From Nocardia sputorum (GTDB lineage Bacteria > Actinomycetota > Actinomycetes > Mycobacteriales > Mycobacteriaceae): 64,000 nucleotides of DNA. The stretch is taken from NCBI RefSeq assembly GCF_027924405.1, contig NZ_AP026978.1, positions 4,154,001-4,218,000 on the forward strand. The letters are read 5' to 3'. The notes under the pieces are model-generated. The model worked only from the letters and a program-made list of their open reading frames with translations, did no database searches and was not told the origin of the DNA. Made by a program: the position numbers and the translations under genes. Of this stretch, positions 51,501 through 59,823 are shown piece after piece (the first letter of the stretch is position 1; each line of letters opens with the position of its first letter).

Positions 51501-52670
51501 TCAGCGTGCGGGGGAAAGGGATGCGGCGGGAGTGGAGGCGGTGAGCCGGGATCGGCCCAGCAGCGGGAGCACTTCTTCGCCGACGCGGTACGCCTCCTCC
51601 AGATGCGGGTTGCCCGCGAGGATGAACGCGTCGACACCGAGGTCGATCAGCTCGTCGAGCCGCTGCGCGACCTGCTCGTAGCTGCCGACCAGGCCGAATG
51701 CCGGGCCGCCGCGGATCAGGCTGAAGCCGCACCAGACGTTGGGCTGGACTTCCAGGTCGCGGTAGCCGGTGATGGTCTCCGGCACCCACCCCTGGATGCG
51801 GGCGGCGCCGACCGAGTCGCCCTTGGCGGCCCGCTCGGCGGCGCCGCGGTCGACGAAGGCCCAGCCCTTCTCGATCTCCGCCCAGGCCGCCTCCTCGGTG
51901 TGCCGGGCCAGGATGTCGATGCGGACGGCGAACTTCGGTGTGCGGCCGATCGTTCCGGCGTGGGCGCGGACGCCGTCGAACTTGGCGCGCAGGTCGGCGA
52001 ACGGCTCCAGCCAGGACAGGTAGTAGTCGGCGTGCCTGCCCGCCGCCCGCACCGCGGCGGCCGAGGACCCGGAGAAGTACACCTCGGGAAACGGCTGGCC
52101 GGCGATGCCCGGGGCGAGCGCGGCGCCCTCGGTCCGGAAGAACCGGCCGTCGTGGTCGTAGGGGTCGCCGTCCCACACGCCGCGCAGCACGTCGAGGAAC
52201 TCGCTGGTGCGGGCGTAGCGATCGTCGTGCGCGACCTTGTCGCCCCACCAGAGCTGGGCGGGCCCGCCGCCGCCGCTGATGATGTTGTAGACCAGCCTGC
52301 CGCCGGTCGCCCGCTGCAGGCTCGCCGACATCCGCGCCGCCTGTACCGGGTGCAGGAAGCCGGGCTGGAAGGCGACCATGAAACGGTAGGTGGTGGTCTC
52401 CCTGGCCAGCGCCGCCGCGACCGCCCACGGGTCGTCGGTCACCGGGAACGACGGCAGCAGACCGCCGAGGAAACCGGCTGATTCGGAGGCCCTCGCCACC
52501 GCCGCCATGTGGTCGATGTAGCCGTAGCCGTCGAGGGCGCCGCCACGGATGGCGGGGGCGATATTGCCCGGTCCGTAGCCGTTGGCGTGGCCGCGGTTGT
52601 AACGGCGTGGCGTGCGCAGCGACGCGTGGTCGCCCTCCATGCCGATGCGCCAGTAGATGTCGATGGTCAT
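51501..52670 (-). CDS. LLM-class flavin-dependent monooxygenase, SsuD-like
   Basis: This 389-residue enzyme belongs to the alkanesulfonate monooxygenase (SsuD) group. Matching parts include IYWRIGMEGDHASL at the start, GGRLVYNIISGGGG, VYFSGSSAAAV, and the ending NPHLEEAYRVGEEVLPLL. SsuD-type enzymes use reduced FMN and oxygen to release sulfite from sulfonates. The start ATG has GGAGG upstream and overlaps the stop of the sister monooxygenase by four bases. No flavin reductase (SsuE/DszD) is in the window, so FMNH2 must come from elsewhere. The glycine-rich loop differs from SsuD, which suggests another substrate. Confidence 0.9.
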   Translation of the reverse strand: MTIDIYWRIGMEGDHASLRTPRRYNRGHANGYGPGNIAPAIRGGALDGYGYIDHMAAVARASESAGFLGGLLPSFPVTDDPWAVAAALARETTTYRFMVAFQPGFLHPVQAARMSASLQRATGGRLVYNIISGGGGPAQLWWGDKVAHDDRYARTSEFLDVLRGVWDGDPYDHDGRFFRTEGAALAPGIAGQPFPEVYFSGSSAAAVRAAGRHADYYLSWLEPFADLRAKFDGVRAHAGTIGRTPKFAVRIDILARHTEEAAWAEIEKGWAFVDRGAAERAAKGDSVGAARIQGWVPETITGYRDLEVQPNVWCGFSLIRGGPAFGLVGSYEQVAQRLDELIDLGVDAFILAGNPHLEEAYRVGEEVLPLLGRSRLTASTPAASLSPAR

Positions 52671-53767
52671 GCGGTTGCCTCCTGCGCGGTCATGGTGCGG
52701 CCGACCGGGTCGGCGAGGAACAAGAGGTGCTCGCCCGCGCGGTGCAATTCCTCGATGTGCGGGTGTCCGGACAGCACCACGCTGTCGATGCCCGCTTCGG
52801 CATAACGCGAAAGCTGCTGCGCCACTTGTGCGTAGCTGCCGACGAGGCCGATGGCTGCGGCGTAGCCGAGGTCGGCGAATCCAGCCCAGCGGCCGTCGCC
52901 CAGATCGTGCTCGCGTGCGTCCGGGCCGTCCGGGTGCACCTCGCGCCACTGCCGATCGACGCGGGCCCAGGCCTCCTCCTCGGTTTCCCGCGCGATCACC
53001 GGCAGTTCCAGCCCGGCGCGTACCGTCCGTCCCACCGCCGTCGCGCGTTCCCGCAAGGCGGCGATCGCGGCGCCGACGCCCGCCGCGGTCTCGGTGAACA
53101 CGTGGACGTCGCCGTGTGCGGCCGACAGTTCGAGCGCGGCGGCGGAATCGCCGGTCAGGTAGACCGCCGGGAACGGCAGCCCGGACAGGATGCCGCGGAA
53201 GCCGCCGTCGATCACGTCGTAGTGCGCGCCTTCGTAGTGGAACCCCGTGCCGGCGAATCCCGCCGAGGGCACCGGGGCCTCGTTCCATACGCCCCGGGCG
53301 ACGGTGAGGAACTCCGCGGCCCTGGCGTAGCGGTCGTCTCCGGTGACGCGATCGCCGCGTGCCCGCGCGTCGGCGGGATCGGTGTCCACGGCCAGTTGCC
53401 AGGCCAGGCGTCCGCCCGAGATGCGTTGCAGGGTGGCGGAGATCTTCGCCGCGTAGACGGGGGTGCCGAACGCGGGCTGGAATTCGACGACGACGCGGGA
53501 GTGCCGGGTGCCGCGCAGCGCGCCGCCCGCCACGATCCACGATTCCTCACCCTGCGGGTCGTAGGGGGCGAGCACCCCGTCCAGCCCGGCCAGCTCGGCG
53601 GCATCGATGATCTGAGCGAGGTCGTCGAACGGACCGAAGTGTCCCGGCCGCAGGTCGGTCGCCGGCGTCAGCGGCGCGGGTCCGCCGAATCCGCCGCGAT
53701 TGCGTCGTCCAGCAGGGGCATGACGGCCGTCACCACGGGAAGGCAAGCGCCACAGGAACTCCGTCAT
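52667..53767 (-). CDS. LLM-class flavin-dependent monooxygenase, second SsuD-like enzyme
   Basis: This 366-residue enzyme is a diverged relative of its neighbour. It opens FLWRLPSRGDGRHAPAGRRN, like SsuD's histidine-containing start, and ends SGHPHIEELHRAGEHLLFLA. It has RISGGRLAWQLAVDTDPADA where SsuD has its flavin-binding loop. Its ATG overlaps the DszB-like gene's stop, and its stop overlaps the next gene's ATG. Two flavin monooxygenases plus a desulfinase recall the DszC-DszA-DszB route, where two oxygenases prepare a sulfinate for the desulfinase. Confidence 0.9.
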   Translation of the reverse strand: MTEFLWRLPSRGDGRHAPAGRRNRGGFGGPAPLTPATDLRPGHFGPFDDLAQIIDAAELAGLDGVLAPYDPQGEESWIVAGGALRGTRHSRVVVEFQPAFGTPVYAAKISATLQRISGGRLAWQLAVDTDPADARARGDRVTGDDRYARAAEFLTVARGVWNEAPVPSAGFAGTGFHYEGAHYDVIDGGFRGILSGLPFPAVYLTGDSAAALELSAAHGDVHVFTETAAGVGAAIAALRERATAVGRTVRAGLELPVIARETEEEAWARVDRQWREVHPDGPDAREHDLGDGRWAGFADLGYAAAIGLVGSYAQVAQQLSRYAEAGIDSVVLSGHPHIEELHRAGEHLLFLADPVGRTMTAQEATA

Positions 53768-54789
53768 GCGGGGACCTTTCCCGACTCGACGAGCTCCCTG
53801 GCCCGGGCCAGCGGCTCGTGCGTGACCCACGAGGCCAGGTCGAAGTCGGCGGCGAGGAAACCGTGCGTGTAGAGGAATTGCTTCTGCACGCCGAGCAGCT
53901 CGATCCGCTCCTCCGACAACGACGGATGCAGATCGCGGTGGAAGTTCTCGCCGTACGCCGCGACCACGCCCTCCGGGCCGGACAATGTCTCCCGCTGGAG
54001 CACGTCGCGGACACCGGCCAGGTTGCCCGCGGCCCAGTCGGCGGCGCGCAGGCTCTGCGCGAGGAATTCGACGACCAGCTCGGGGCGCGACTCCAAGAGC
54101 TCGGAGTGCACGGTGATCGGTCGCGGCGTGCCGTTGTTGACCCGGAAGCGTTTTGCTTCGGTGGTATCCAGGTCCACCGCGACGCGCAGGCCGTGTTCCC
54201 GCGCGACCTCTTGGGCCCGAGCGCCTTTGACATAGATGGCGTCCACCTCGCCGCGCAGCAGTTCCTCGACACCCCAGGTAACGACGCGGCGGTTCACCTG
54301 GACCTCCGTGCGCACCTGCGGATCGCGCTCCACACCGATCTCGACCACGCGCACGTCGGCGAGCGTGTGGCCACCGAGCCGCAGGGCGTTCGCGAAACCG
54401 TGCAGGGCCATCGCGCGGGGGAAGCTGCGCGCCTGGTCCTGCGCCCACGCCGGCACGCCGACGCGCAGCCCGGCCAGCTCGGCGGGGCCGCCGACGGAGG
54501 AATGCGGACCCACCAGGATGGCCTGCGCCTCATCGACCCAGGTCAATCCGATCAACCGGGTCGGCGAGCCCTGGGCGCGCGCCGCCAGGGCCGGGACGTT
54601 GCCGCCCTCCCGGATCAGTCCGGACAGATCGTGCAGGAAGTGGTGGCCGGCCAGCTCCGGCCCCGCGTCCTGGAGGACGCCGAACTCCAGCCCGGCTCGC
54701 GCCGCGGCGTCGCCGAGCCAGCCGAGGCTGTGCGCGAGCCCGCTCGCGGTGGGCACCGGGCAGCGGGTGTACCAGAGGGTGTCGGTCAT
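53764..54789 (-). CDS. DszB-like sulfinate desulfinase
   Basis: This 341-residue protein resembles DszB, the 2'-hydroxybiphenyl-2-sulfinate desulfinase of Rhodococcus, from memory of its sequence. The start DTLWYTRCPVPTASG parallels DszB's DTLTYSNCPVPNA with the catalytic cysteine (here C10). HHFLHDLSGLIREGGNVPAL aligns with the segment holding DszB His60 and Arg70; here His50 and Arg60 keep the ten-residue gap. It has the SBP fold but no signal peptide, as in DszB. It would cut a C-S bond of a sulfinate to release sulfite. The substrate is probably not hydroxybiphenyl sulfinate. It overlaps the genes on both sides. Confidence 0.8.
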   Translation of the reverse strand: MTDTLWYTRCPVPTASGLAHSLGWLGDAAARAGLEFGVLQDAGPELAGHHFLHDLSGLIREGGNVPALAARAQGSPTRLIGLTWVDEAQAILVGPHSSVGGPAELAGLRVGVPAWAQDQARSFPRAMALHGFANALRLGGHTLADVRVVEIGVERDPQVRTEVQVNRRVVTWGVEELLRGEVDAIYVKGARAQEVAREHGLRVAVDLDTTEAKRFRVNNGTPRPITVHSELLESRPELVVEFLAQSLRAADWAAGNLAGVRDVLQRETLSGPEGVVAAYGENFHRDLHPSLSEERIELLGVQKQFLYTHGFLAADFDLASWVTHEPLARARELVESGKVPA

Positions 54790-55565
54790 GAGGCACTCCT
54801 TGGAGCGGGCGTGGTGCGGTCCACGCCGAGCTGGGTGAGGAAAAGGGACTGAAAGCGCAAGGTTTCGGGGTCGGCGCGGTCGCGCGGGCGGGCCACGTCG
54901 ATGGCGACGTCCACGGCGAAGCGCCCGTGGTCCAGGATCAGCACGCGGTCGGCCAGGCGGATCGCCTCGTCGACGTCGTGGGTCACCATGAGCACCGCCG
55001 GACGATGCCGGGCGACCAGGTCGCCGACCAGATCCTGCATCTGCAGGCGGGTCAGTGCGTCTAGCGCCGCGAAAGGCTCGTCCAGCAGCAGTAATTCGGG
55101 TTCCCGGACGAGGGCGCGGGCCAGCGCCGCGCGCTGCGCCTCGCCACCGGAGAGCGTGGCGGGCCATTGCCGGGCTTTGCCGTCGAGGTTGACCTCGGCC
55201 AGCGCGCGCAACCCGGCTTCGCGGTGCTGCCGGGAACGGCGCTGCCCCACGATGACGTTCGCCAGCACCCGTTTCGAGGGAATCAGCCGCGGTTCCTGGT
55301 AGACGGTGGTGCGACGGCCGGGCACGAGGATCCGCCCCGCGTCCGGCGCTTCGAGGCCGGTGAGCAGGCGAAGCAAGGTGGTCTTGCCGGTGCCGCTCGG
55401 CCCGAGCAGGACGACGAACTCGCCGCGCCGGATGGTCAGGTCCACGCCGTCGAGCACCGTCTTCGCGCCGAACGACTTGCGCAGGCCCGAGATCGAGACG
55501 GCGACCGGTTGCTCCGTCGCCGGCGCGGTGGTCACCTCGGCTCCGGGTTCGGTGACGGCGGTCAT
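54786..55565 (-). CDS. ABC transporter ATP-binding protein (SsuB-like)
   Basis: This is a 259-residue ATPase: GPSGTGKTTLLRLL (Walker A, near residue 54), LSGGEAQRAALARAL (signature), LLLLDEPFAALD (Walker B) and THDVDEAIRLADRV (switch). The C-terminal extension after residue 215 is rich in Asp and Arg. Its start overlaps the permease stop by four bases and its own stop overlaps the DszB-like start. It powers uptake of the organosulfur compound processed by the downstream enzymes. Confidence 0.93.
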   Translation of the reverse strand: MTAVTEPGAEVTTAPATEQPVAVSISGLRKSFGAKTVLDGVDLTIRRGEFVVLLGPSGTGKTTLLRLLTGLEAPDAGRILVPGRRTTVYQEPRLIPSKRVLANVIVGQRRSRQHREAGLRALAEVNLDGKARQWPATLSGGEAQRAALARALVREPELLLLDEPFAALDALTRLQMQDLVGDLVARHRPAVLMVTHDVDEAIRLADRVLILDHGRFAVDVAIDVARPRDRADPETLRFQSLFLTQLGVDRTTPAPRSAS

Positions 55566-56395
55566 CGGATCGCCACCTGCCCGCGCCAGGGCATCGCGAA
55601 CCGCTCCGCAACCCGCACCAGTCCGTCGAAGACCAATCCGAGCAGCGCGTACAACACGACGCACAGCACCATGTAGTCGGTGCGGTTGTACTCCTGGGCC
55701 AGCGTGACCAGGTAGCCCACGCCTTCCCTGGTGCCGACCTGCTCGGCCGCGATGAGACCGGTGATGCTGATCGACAGGCACACCCGCAGCGCCATCAGCA
55801 CGCCGGGCAGGGCCGAGGGCAGGATGACCTCCAGCACCAGCCGCGGGCCGGTGAGCCCGAAACTGCGCGCGGCCTCGACCATCTTGCGATCGACGTTGCG
55901 CACGCCGAGATAGGTGTAGGCGTACATCGGCGCCACCGTCGCGACGGCGATGAGCAGCACCTTGTACAGCTCGTCGATGCCGAACCAGGCGATGAACAGC
56001 GGCACCAGCGCCAGGAACGGCACCGCGCGCAAAATCTGCATCGTCGAATCGACCAGTTCCTCACCGAGACTCGACAGCCCCGACAGGAGGCCGAGCGTCA
56101 ACCCGATGGCCACACCGATGCCGACGCCGAAGGCGGCGCGCGCGAACGACGCGACCGCGAAGTCGAGCAACTGGCCGGTGCCGAGCAGTTCGGTGAACGC
56201 CGTCCACACCGCGGGCGGGCCCGCCAGCACGCGTTCGGAGAGCGCTCCGGTCGCCGAGCCCACCCACCAGCCCGCGACGATCAGGGCGGGAAGCAGGAAC
56301 CGCAGCGGCACCGAAAACCAAGTGGACCTGCGCTTTCCGGCGCGACTACGGGGCGGGGCGAGTTCCGTGGGCCCCGCCGCGGGGATCACCGCCAT
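55562..56395 (-). CDS. ABC transporter permease (SsuC-like)
   Basis: This 277-residue permease has six helices. The coupling loop AARSFGLTGPRLVLEVILPS is the EAA motif of the sulfonate/nitrate/taurine group. The N-terminus is basic and cytoplasmic. It begins one base after the stop of the lipoprotein gene and overlaps the ATPase gene. It forms the importer with the lipoprotein at 56397 and the ATPase at 54786. Confidence 0.93.
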   Translation of the reverse strand: MAVIPAAGPTELAPPRSRAGKRRSTWFSVPLRFLLPALIVAGWWVGSATGALSERVLAGPPAVWTAFTELLGTGQLLDFAVASFARAAFGVGIGVAIGLTLGLLSGLSSLGEELVDSTMQILRAVPFLALVPLFIAWFGIDELYKVLLIAVATVAPMYAYTYLGVRNVDRKMVEAARSFGLTGPRLVLEVILPSALPGVLMALRVCLSISITGLIAAEQVGTREGVGYLVTLAQEYNRTDYMVLCVVLYALLGLVFDGLVRVAERFAMPWRGQVAIR

Positions 56396-56396
56396 C

Positions 56397-57431
56397 TCAG
56401 CTGCCCGCCTGGAGCGAGGCCAGCTGCTCGGGCGTCAGCCGGGACTTCAAGTCGTAGAAGATGTCGGCGGCGGTGATCTTGCGGGTGATGACGCCGTTGT
56501 CGAAGAAGGTGTTCACCACGTCGGCCAGGGCGGTGGCGTCCGCCTCGTTCGGCAGGTGCGGCACCGTGGCCTCGCCGCCCACCCGGTAGGCGTCGGCGAG
56601 TCGCGCGCCCGACAGTGCGCGCGGGCCGGTCTTCTCGAAGACGTTCTCGAAGTCGGTGGGGTCGGCGCGCTGCTTCGCCGTGAGATCCTGCAGCACGTCG
56701 AGGTACTTCGCCGCCACGTCCGGGCGCTTTTCGAGCACCTCGGTGCGGAACACGACGACCGTGTTGTCGTTGGAGCCGATGCTCTTCTCGGTGGCGATCT
56801 CGACGCCGCCGTTGGCCTTCGCCTCCTGGTAGGGCACCAGGAACGACGCCCAGCCGTCCACCTTGCCGGTGGCGAACGCCGAGGCGGCGTCCTTCTGCTG
56901 GAGCGGCACCCGGGTCACCTTGTCGGCCGGGACGCCCGCCTGCGCCAGCGCTTTCAGCAGGATGTACTCGCCCTTGGCGGCGGGATTCACCGCGACGCGC
57001 TTACCGGCCAGGTCGGCCACCGAGTGCACGCCCGATTCCGGGGTGACGATGATGCCGCTCTGATCCTTGCCCGCCGGATCCTGCACCGCGACGATCCGCA
57101 CACCGACGTCCTTGGACAGCGCGCCTACCACGGGGCTGAACGCCGCGCCGGAGACGTCGAGTTCCTTGGTGTTGAACAACTTCAGGTTGGAGCTGAAGCC
57201 GGGGGTGATGGTGACCCACTCGATCTTCGCGCCGAGCGGCGCCAGCGCCGCGTCGAAGGTGCCGTCGCGCTTGCCGACCGCCAGCGGACCGGAGTTCCCC
57301 GGGTCGGCGACCTTCAGCACGAAGGAGGCGCCCGCGCCGGTGTCGCCGCCGGTGTCCGAACCACACGCGGCGACGAGTGCGACGAGGGGAACGATCGCTA
57401 GCGCGATGCGCATGAGGGCTTGCCGCCACAT
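56397..57431 (-). CDS. ABC transporter substrate-binding lipoprotein (SsuA-like)
   Basis: This 344-residue lipoprotein has a signal sequence ending LVALVAACGSD, giving a lipidated cysteine near residue 23. The binding domain matches the sulfonate/taurine family (VLKVADPGNSGPLAVGKRDG, SVADLAGKRVAVNPAAKGEY). AAGGAG is nine bases before the ATG at 57431. It is the first gene of the operon and faces the IclR gene. Binding of an aromatic or aliphatic sulfonate is likely from the downstream enzymes. Confidence 0.92.
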   Translation of the reverse strand: MWRQALMRIALAIVPLVALVAACGSDTGGDTGAGASFVLKVADPGNSGPLAVGKRDGTFDAALAPLGAKIEWVTITPGFSSNLKLFNTKELDVSGAAFSPVVGALSKDVGVRIVAVQDPAGKDQSGIIVTPESGVHSVADLAGKRVAVNPAAKGEYILLKALAQAGVPADKVTRVPLQQKDAASAFATGKVDGWASFLVPYQEAKANGGVEIATEKSIGSNDNTVVVFRTEVLEKRPDVAAKYLDVLQDLTAKQRADPTDFENVFEKTGPRALSGARLADAYRVGGEATVPHLPNEADATALADVVNTFFDNGVITRKITAADIFYDLKSRLTPEQLASLQAGS

Positions 57432-57507
57432 CGTGAGGACTCCTTGTCCGTTGTCGATCAATGCCCTCGGAGAGTAGGGACGGCGGCGCGGCGTCACGAG
57501 GTAATGC

Positions 57508-57525
57508 TTTCCGTAGATCGGAAAG
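57508..57525. promoter_or_regulatory. IclR operator, site 1
   Basis: TTTCCGTAGATCGGAAAG forms the core of a perfect 8+5+8 inverted repeat (57506-57526). It lies 77 bases upstream of the lipoprotein gene start and is followed directly by TTGACA on the + strand. It matches site 2 at 15 of 18 positions. Confidence 0.65.
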
Positions 57526-57614
57526 CTTGACATATCGAGTTCGCCGTACTGTGCGACTTCGATGCGCGATCAACAGCCTCCAGCCTTGAAGGACAAAGTC
57601 ACTGTCCGCATCAT

Positions 57615-57632
57615 TTTCCGCATATTGGAAAG
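57615..57632. promoter_or_regulatory. IclR operator, site 2
   Basis: TTTCCGCATATTGGAAAG shares TTTCCG, the central A-AT pattern and GGAAAG with site 1. It lies 43 bases before the IclR start, so the regulator probably controls itself and the divergent operon. Confidence 0.65.
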
Positions 57633-57674
57633 TCCAAACCTTATGGCCCACACCGCTGTGTTACCGTCACAGTC

Positions 57675-58424
57675 GTGGAACCCTCCGGCGTGCAGACCGT
57701 CACCCGCGCCCTGTCGGTCTTGGACTGCTTCCGCGACGGCCGGGAGCGCGGCGTCTCGGAGGTGGCGCGACAGCAGGGTCTCGCGGTCAGCACCACCCAC
57801 CGGCTGCTGGCCACGCTCGTGCAGGCGGGGTTCCTGGAGAAGAACGCCGAATCCAGCCGGTACAGCATGGGCGGGGCATTGGCGGAGTGGGGGCAGATCG
57901 CCTACCGCCAGCACCGGATCTACCTCGCCGAGCCTTGTCTGGAACAGCTCGCGGGCACCACCGGGGCCAGCTGCTCGGTCGCCACCCGCCACGGCATCCA
58001 CGCCGTCCTGCTCGGCACCAGCCGGTGGCGGGAGACCGACGGGCACGCACTGCAGGGCGTGCGACTGCCGTTGCACGCCAGCGCGCTCGGCAAGGCCCTG
58101 CTCGCCTGGTCCGAGACCACCGATGAGCAGCTGCGCGAACTCCCCTACGACGAGGGCACCGAGCGCTCGGTGTCCGGGCCCGGCGAGCTGCGCACCGAAC
58201 TGGTGATCACGCGCGAGCGCGGATACGCCTACAACGACGAGGAACTCGATCCCGGTTTCCGCACCATCGGCCTGCCCATCCTGGATCCGGCAGGCCGGTG
58301 CCGGTTCGCGCTCGGCCTGCGCGGCCCCACGACGCTGATGATCCCCGAACGCGTGCCGTTCTTCGTCGAACTCGCGAAGGTCACCGCGCAGGAGATCGCG
58401 GCCAGGTTCGCCGCTGCGGAGTAG
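57675..58424 (+). CDS. IclR family transcriptional regulator of the organosulfur operon
   Basis: This 249-residue regulator has a winged HTH (GVSEVARQQGLAVSTTHRLL, residues 26-45) and an IclR effector domain ending with TAQEIAARF. The GTG at 57675 is the first start giving the whole HTH. It is divergent from the eight-gene operon, and two matching TTTCC-N7-GGAAA sites lie between. A role as repressor or activator cannot be read from sequence; a sulfur-limitation or substrate signal is inferred. Confidence 0.92.
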   Translation: MEPSGVQTVTRALSVLDCFRDGRERGVSEVARQQGLAVSTTHRLLATLVQAGFLEKNAESSRYSMGGALAEWGQIAYRQHRIYLAEPCLEQLAGTTGASCSVATRHGIHAVLLGTSRWRETDGHALQGVRLPLHASALGKALLAWSETTDEQLRELPYDEGTERSVSGPGELRTELVITRERGYAYNDEELDPGFRTIGLPILDPAGRCRFALGLRGPTTLMIPERVPFFVELAKVTAQEIAARFAAAE

Positions 58425-58573
58425 CTGTCCGGAAAAGGGACGATCCGGTCGAAAGGCCCCAGGCGCGAATACGCCACCCTATTCTTGACGCGTAATGCAC
58501 AGGGCGGGTCCTCATTCGGGGGCGACAGCAGCCCACGCCGGTGACGGCCGGCGTTACCGGGGAAGGGAGTCGC

Positions 58574-59401
58574 ATGCCGAACGGTCAGGCGCGGGCGCGC
58601 GCCGGGGTCTCCAGCAAGCTCGACACCAGCCTCGCGCACGAAGCGCGGGTCTACGACTACTGGCTCGGCGGCAAGGACAACTACCCCGCCGATCGCGCGC
58701 TCGGCGACACCGTCGCCATGCACATCCCCGCCATCCGCGACATGGCCCGCGCCAATCGCGCGTTCCTCGGCCGGGCGGTGCGGCATCTCGCCCGCGACGC
58801 GGGCATCGTCCAGTTCCTCGACATCGGCACCGGCCTCCCCGCCGCGGGCAACACGCACGAAGTGGCCCAGCGGATCGATCCGGCCGCGCGCGTGGTCTAC
58901 GTCGACAACGACCCGCTCGTGCTCGCCCATGCCCGGGCCCTGATGGCGAGCACCCCGCAGGGCAGAATCGACTTCCTCGACGCCGATCTGCGGGATCCGC
59001 ACGCCATCCTGGACGCGCCGGCACTGGCCGACACCTTCGACCCGCAACAGCCCATCGCGATCCTGCTGGTCGCGGTCATGATGTTCTTCGACGACAGCGA
59101 GGATCCGCGAGGTGTCATCGGCCGGCTGCTGGACGCGGCGCCGTCCGGCAGTTATCTGGTGCTCACCCATTTCACGGAAGATTTCGACGCCCGGGCCACG
59201 GCGCGCGCGGTGGCCGCCGCCCGGCAGGCCGGGATCGCGTTCCGCGCCCGCAGCCGTGCGGAGACCGAATCCTTCTTCGCCGGAACCGAACTCGTCGAGC
59301 CGGGTGTCGTTCCGGTCGACGCTTGGCGTCCGGACGCGGACGCGACCCCGGCCCAGGAACGCTCCGCCTGGTACTGGGCCGGCGTCGGGCGCAAACCCTG
59401 A
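58574..59401 (+). CDS. DUF574-type SAM-dependent methyltransferase
   Basis: This 275-residue protein belongs to DUF574 (Methyltransf_19), a family expanded in actinomycetes. The opening SKLDTSLAHEARVYDYWLGG and the segment IVQFLDIGTGLPAAGNTHEV (SAM site) are family marks, as is VYVDNDPLVLAHARALM. GGGAAGGGAG precedes the ATG at 58574. Substrates of the family are largely unknown. It is a single gene, possibly read together with the small membrane protein 68 bases downstream. Confidence 0.9.
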   Translation: MPNGQARARAGVSSKLDTSLAHEARVYDYWLGGKDNYPADRALGDTVAMHIPAIRDMARANRAFLGRAVRHLARDAGIVQFLDIGTGLPAAGNTHEVAQRIDPAARVVYVDNDPLVLAHARALMASTPQGRIDFLDADLRDPHAILDAPALADTFDPQQPIAILLVAVMMFFDDSEDPRGVIGRLLDAAPSGSYLVLTHFTEDFDARATARAVAAARQAGIAFRARSRAETESFFAGTELVEPGVVPVDAWRPDADATPAQERSAWYWAGVGRKP

Positions 59402-59469
59402 GGGGCGTTTGAGCCGACGTCGTTCGGCAATCACGTTGGGGAACCGGCGGACGGCGAGGTGGTGGACAC

Positions 59470-59823
59470 ATGGTCGAAGACGTCGAGAAGCGCTGGCGCG
59501 ATCCGCGTGGATTCCGCCGCGCGGCGACCTACGTCGCCTCCGTGCTCGCCACCGCCGGGCTGGTCTTCCTGCTGAGCGTGCTGTGGGCCGCGCAGCGGGA
59601 GTGCGCGGACGCGGACCGGTTGCTGTGCGACAGCGCCGCGCAGCTCGCCGTGGTGCTCGGTCCGGCGGTGGTGCTGCTGATCGGCGGCATCGGCGCCTTC
59701 GTCGAGACCTACGTGCAGTGGCGCCGGGGCCGGACCTGGCCCATCTGGCAGGGCGCAGGCTGGTTCCTGTTCGTCCTGATGGTCATCTACCTGGGCATCG
59801 GCGGCGGCGCGGCCGCCGGTTGA
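59470..59823 (+). CDS. small membrane protein, three helices
   Basis: This 117-residue protein has three hydrophobic helices (SVLATAGLVFLLSVLWAA, AQLAVVLGPAVVLLIGGIGA and GWFLFVLMVIYLGIGGG) and two cysteines in the first outer loop (RECADADRLLCDS) that could form a disulfide. Charged ends suggest an inside N-terminus. The stop abuts the stop of the convergent reductase gene. No family is recognised; similar small proteins are common in Nocardia-like genomes. Confidence 0.75.
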   Translation: MVEDVEKRWRDPRGFRRAATYVASVLATAGLVFLLSVLWAAQRECADADRLLCDSAAQLAVVLGPAVVLLIGGIGAFVETYVQWRRGRTWPIWQGAGWFLFVLMVIYLGIGGGAAAG

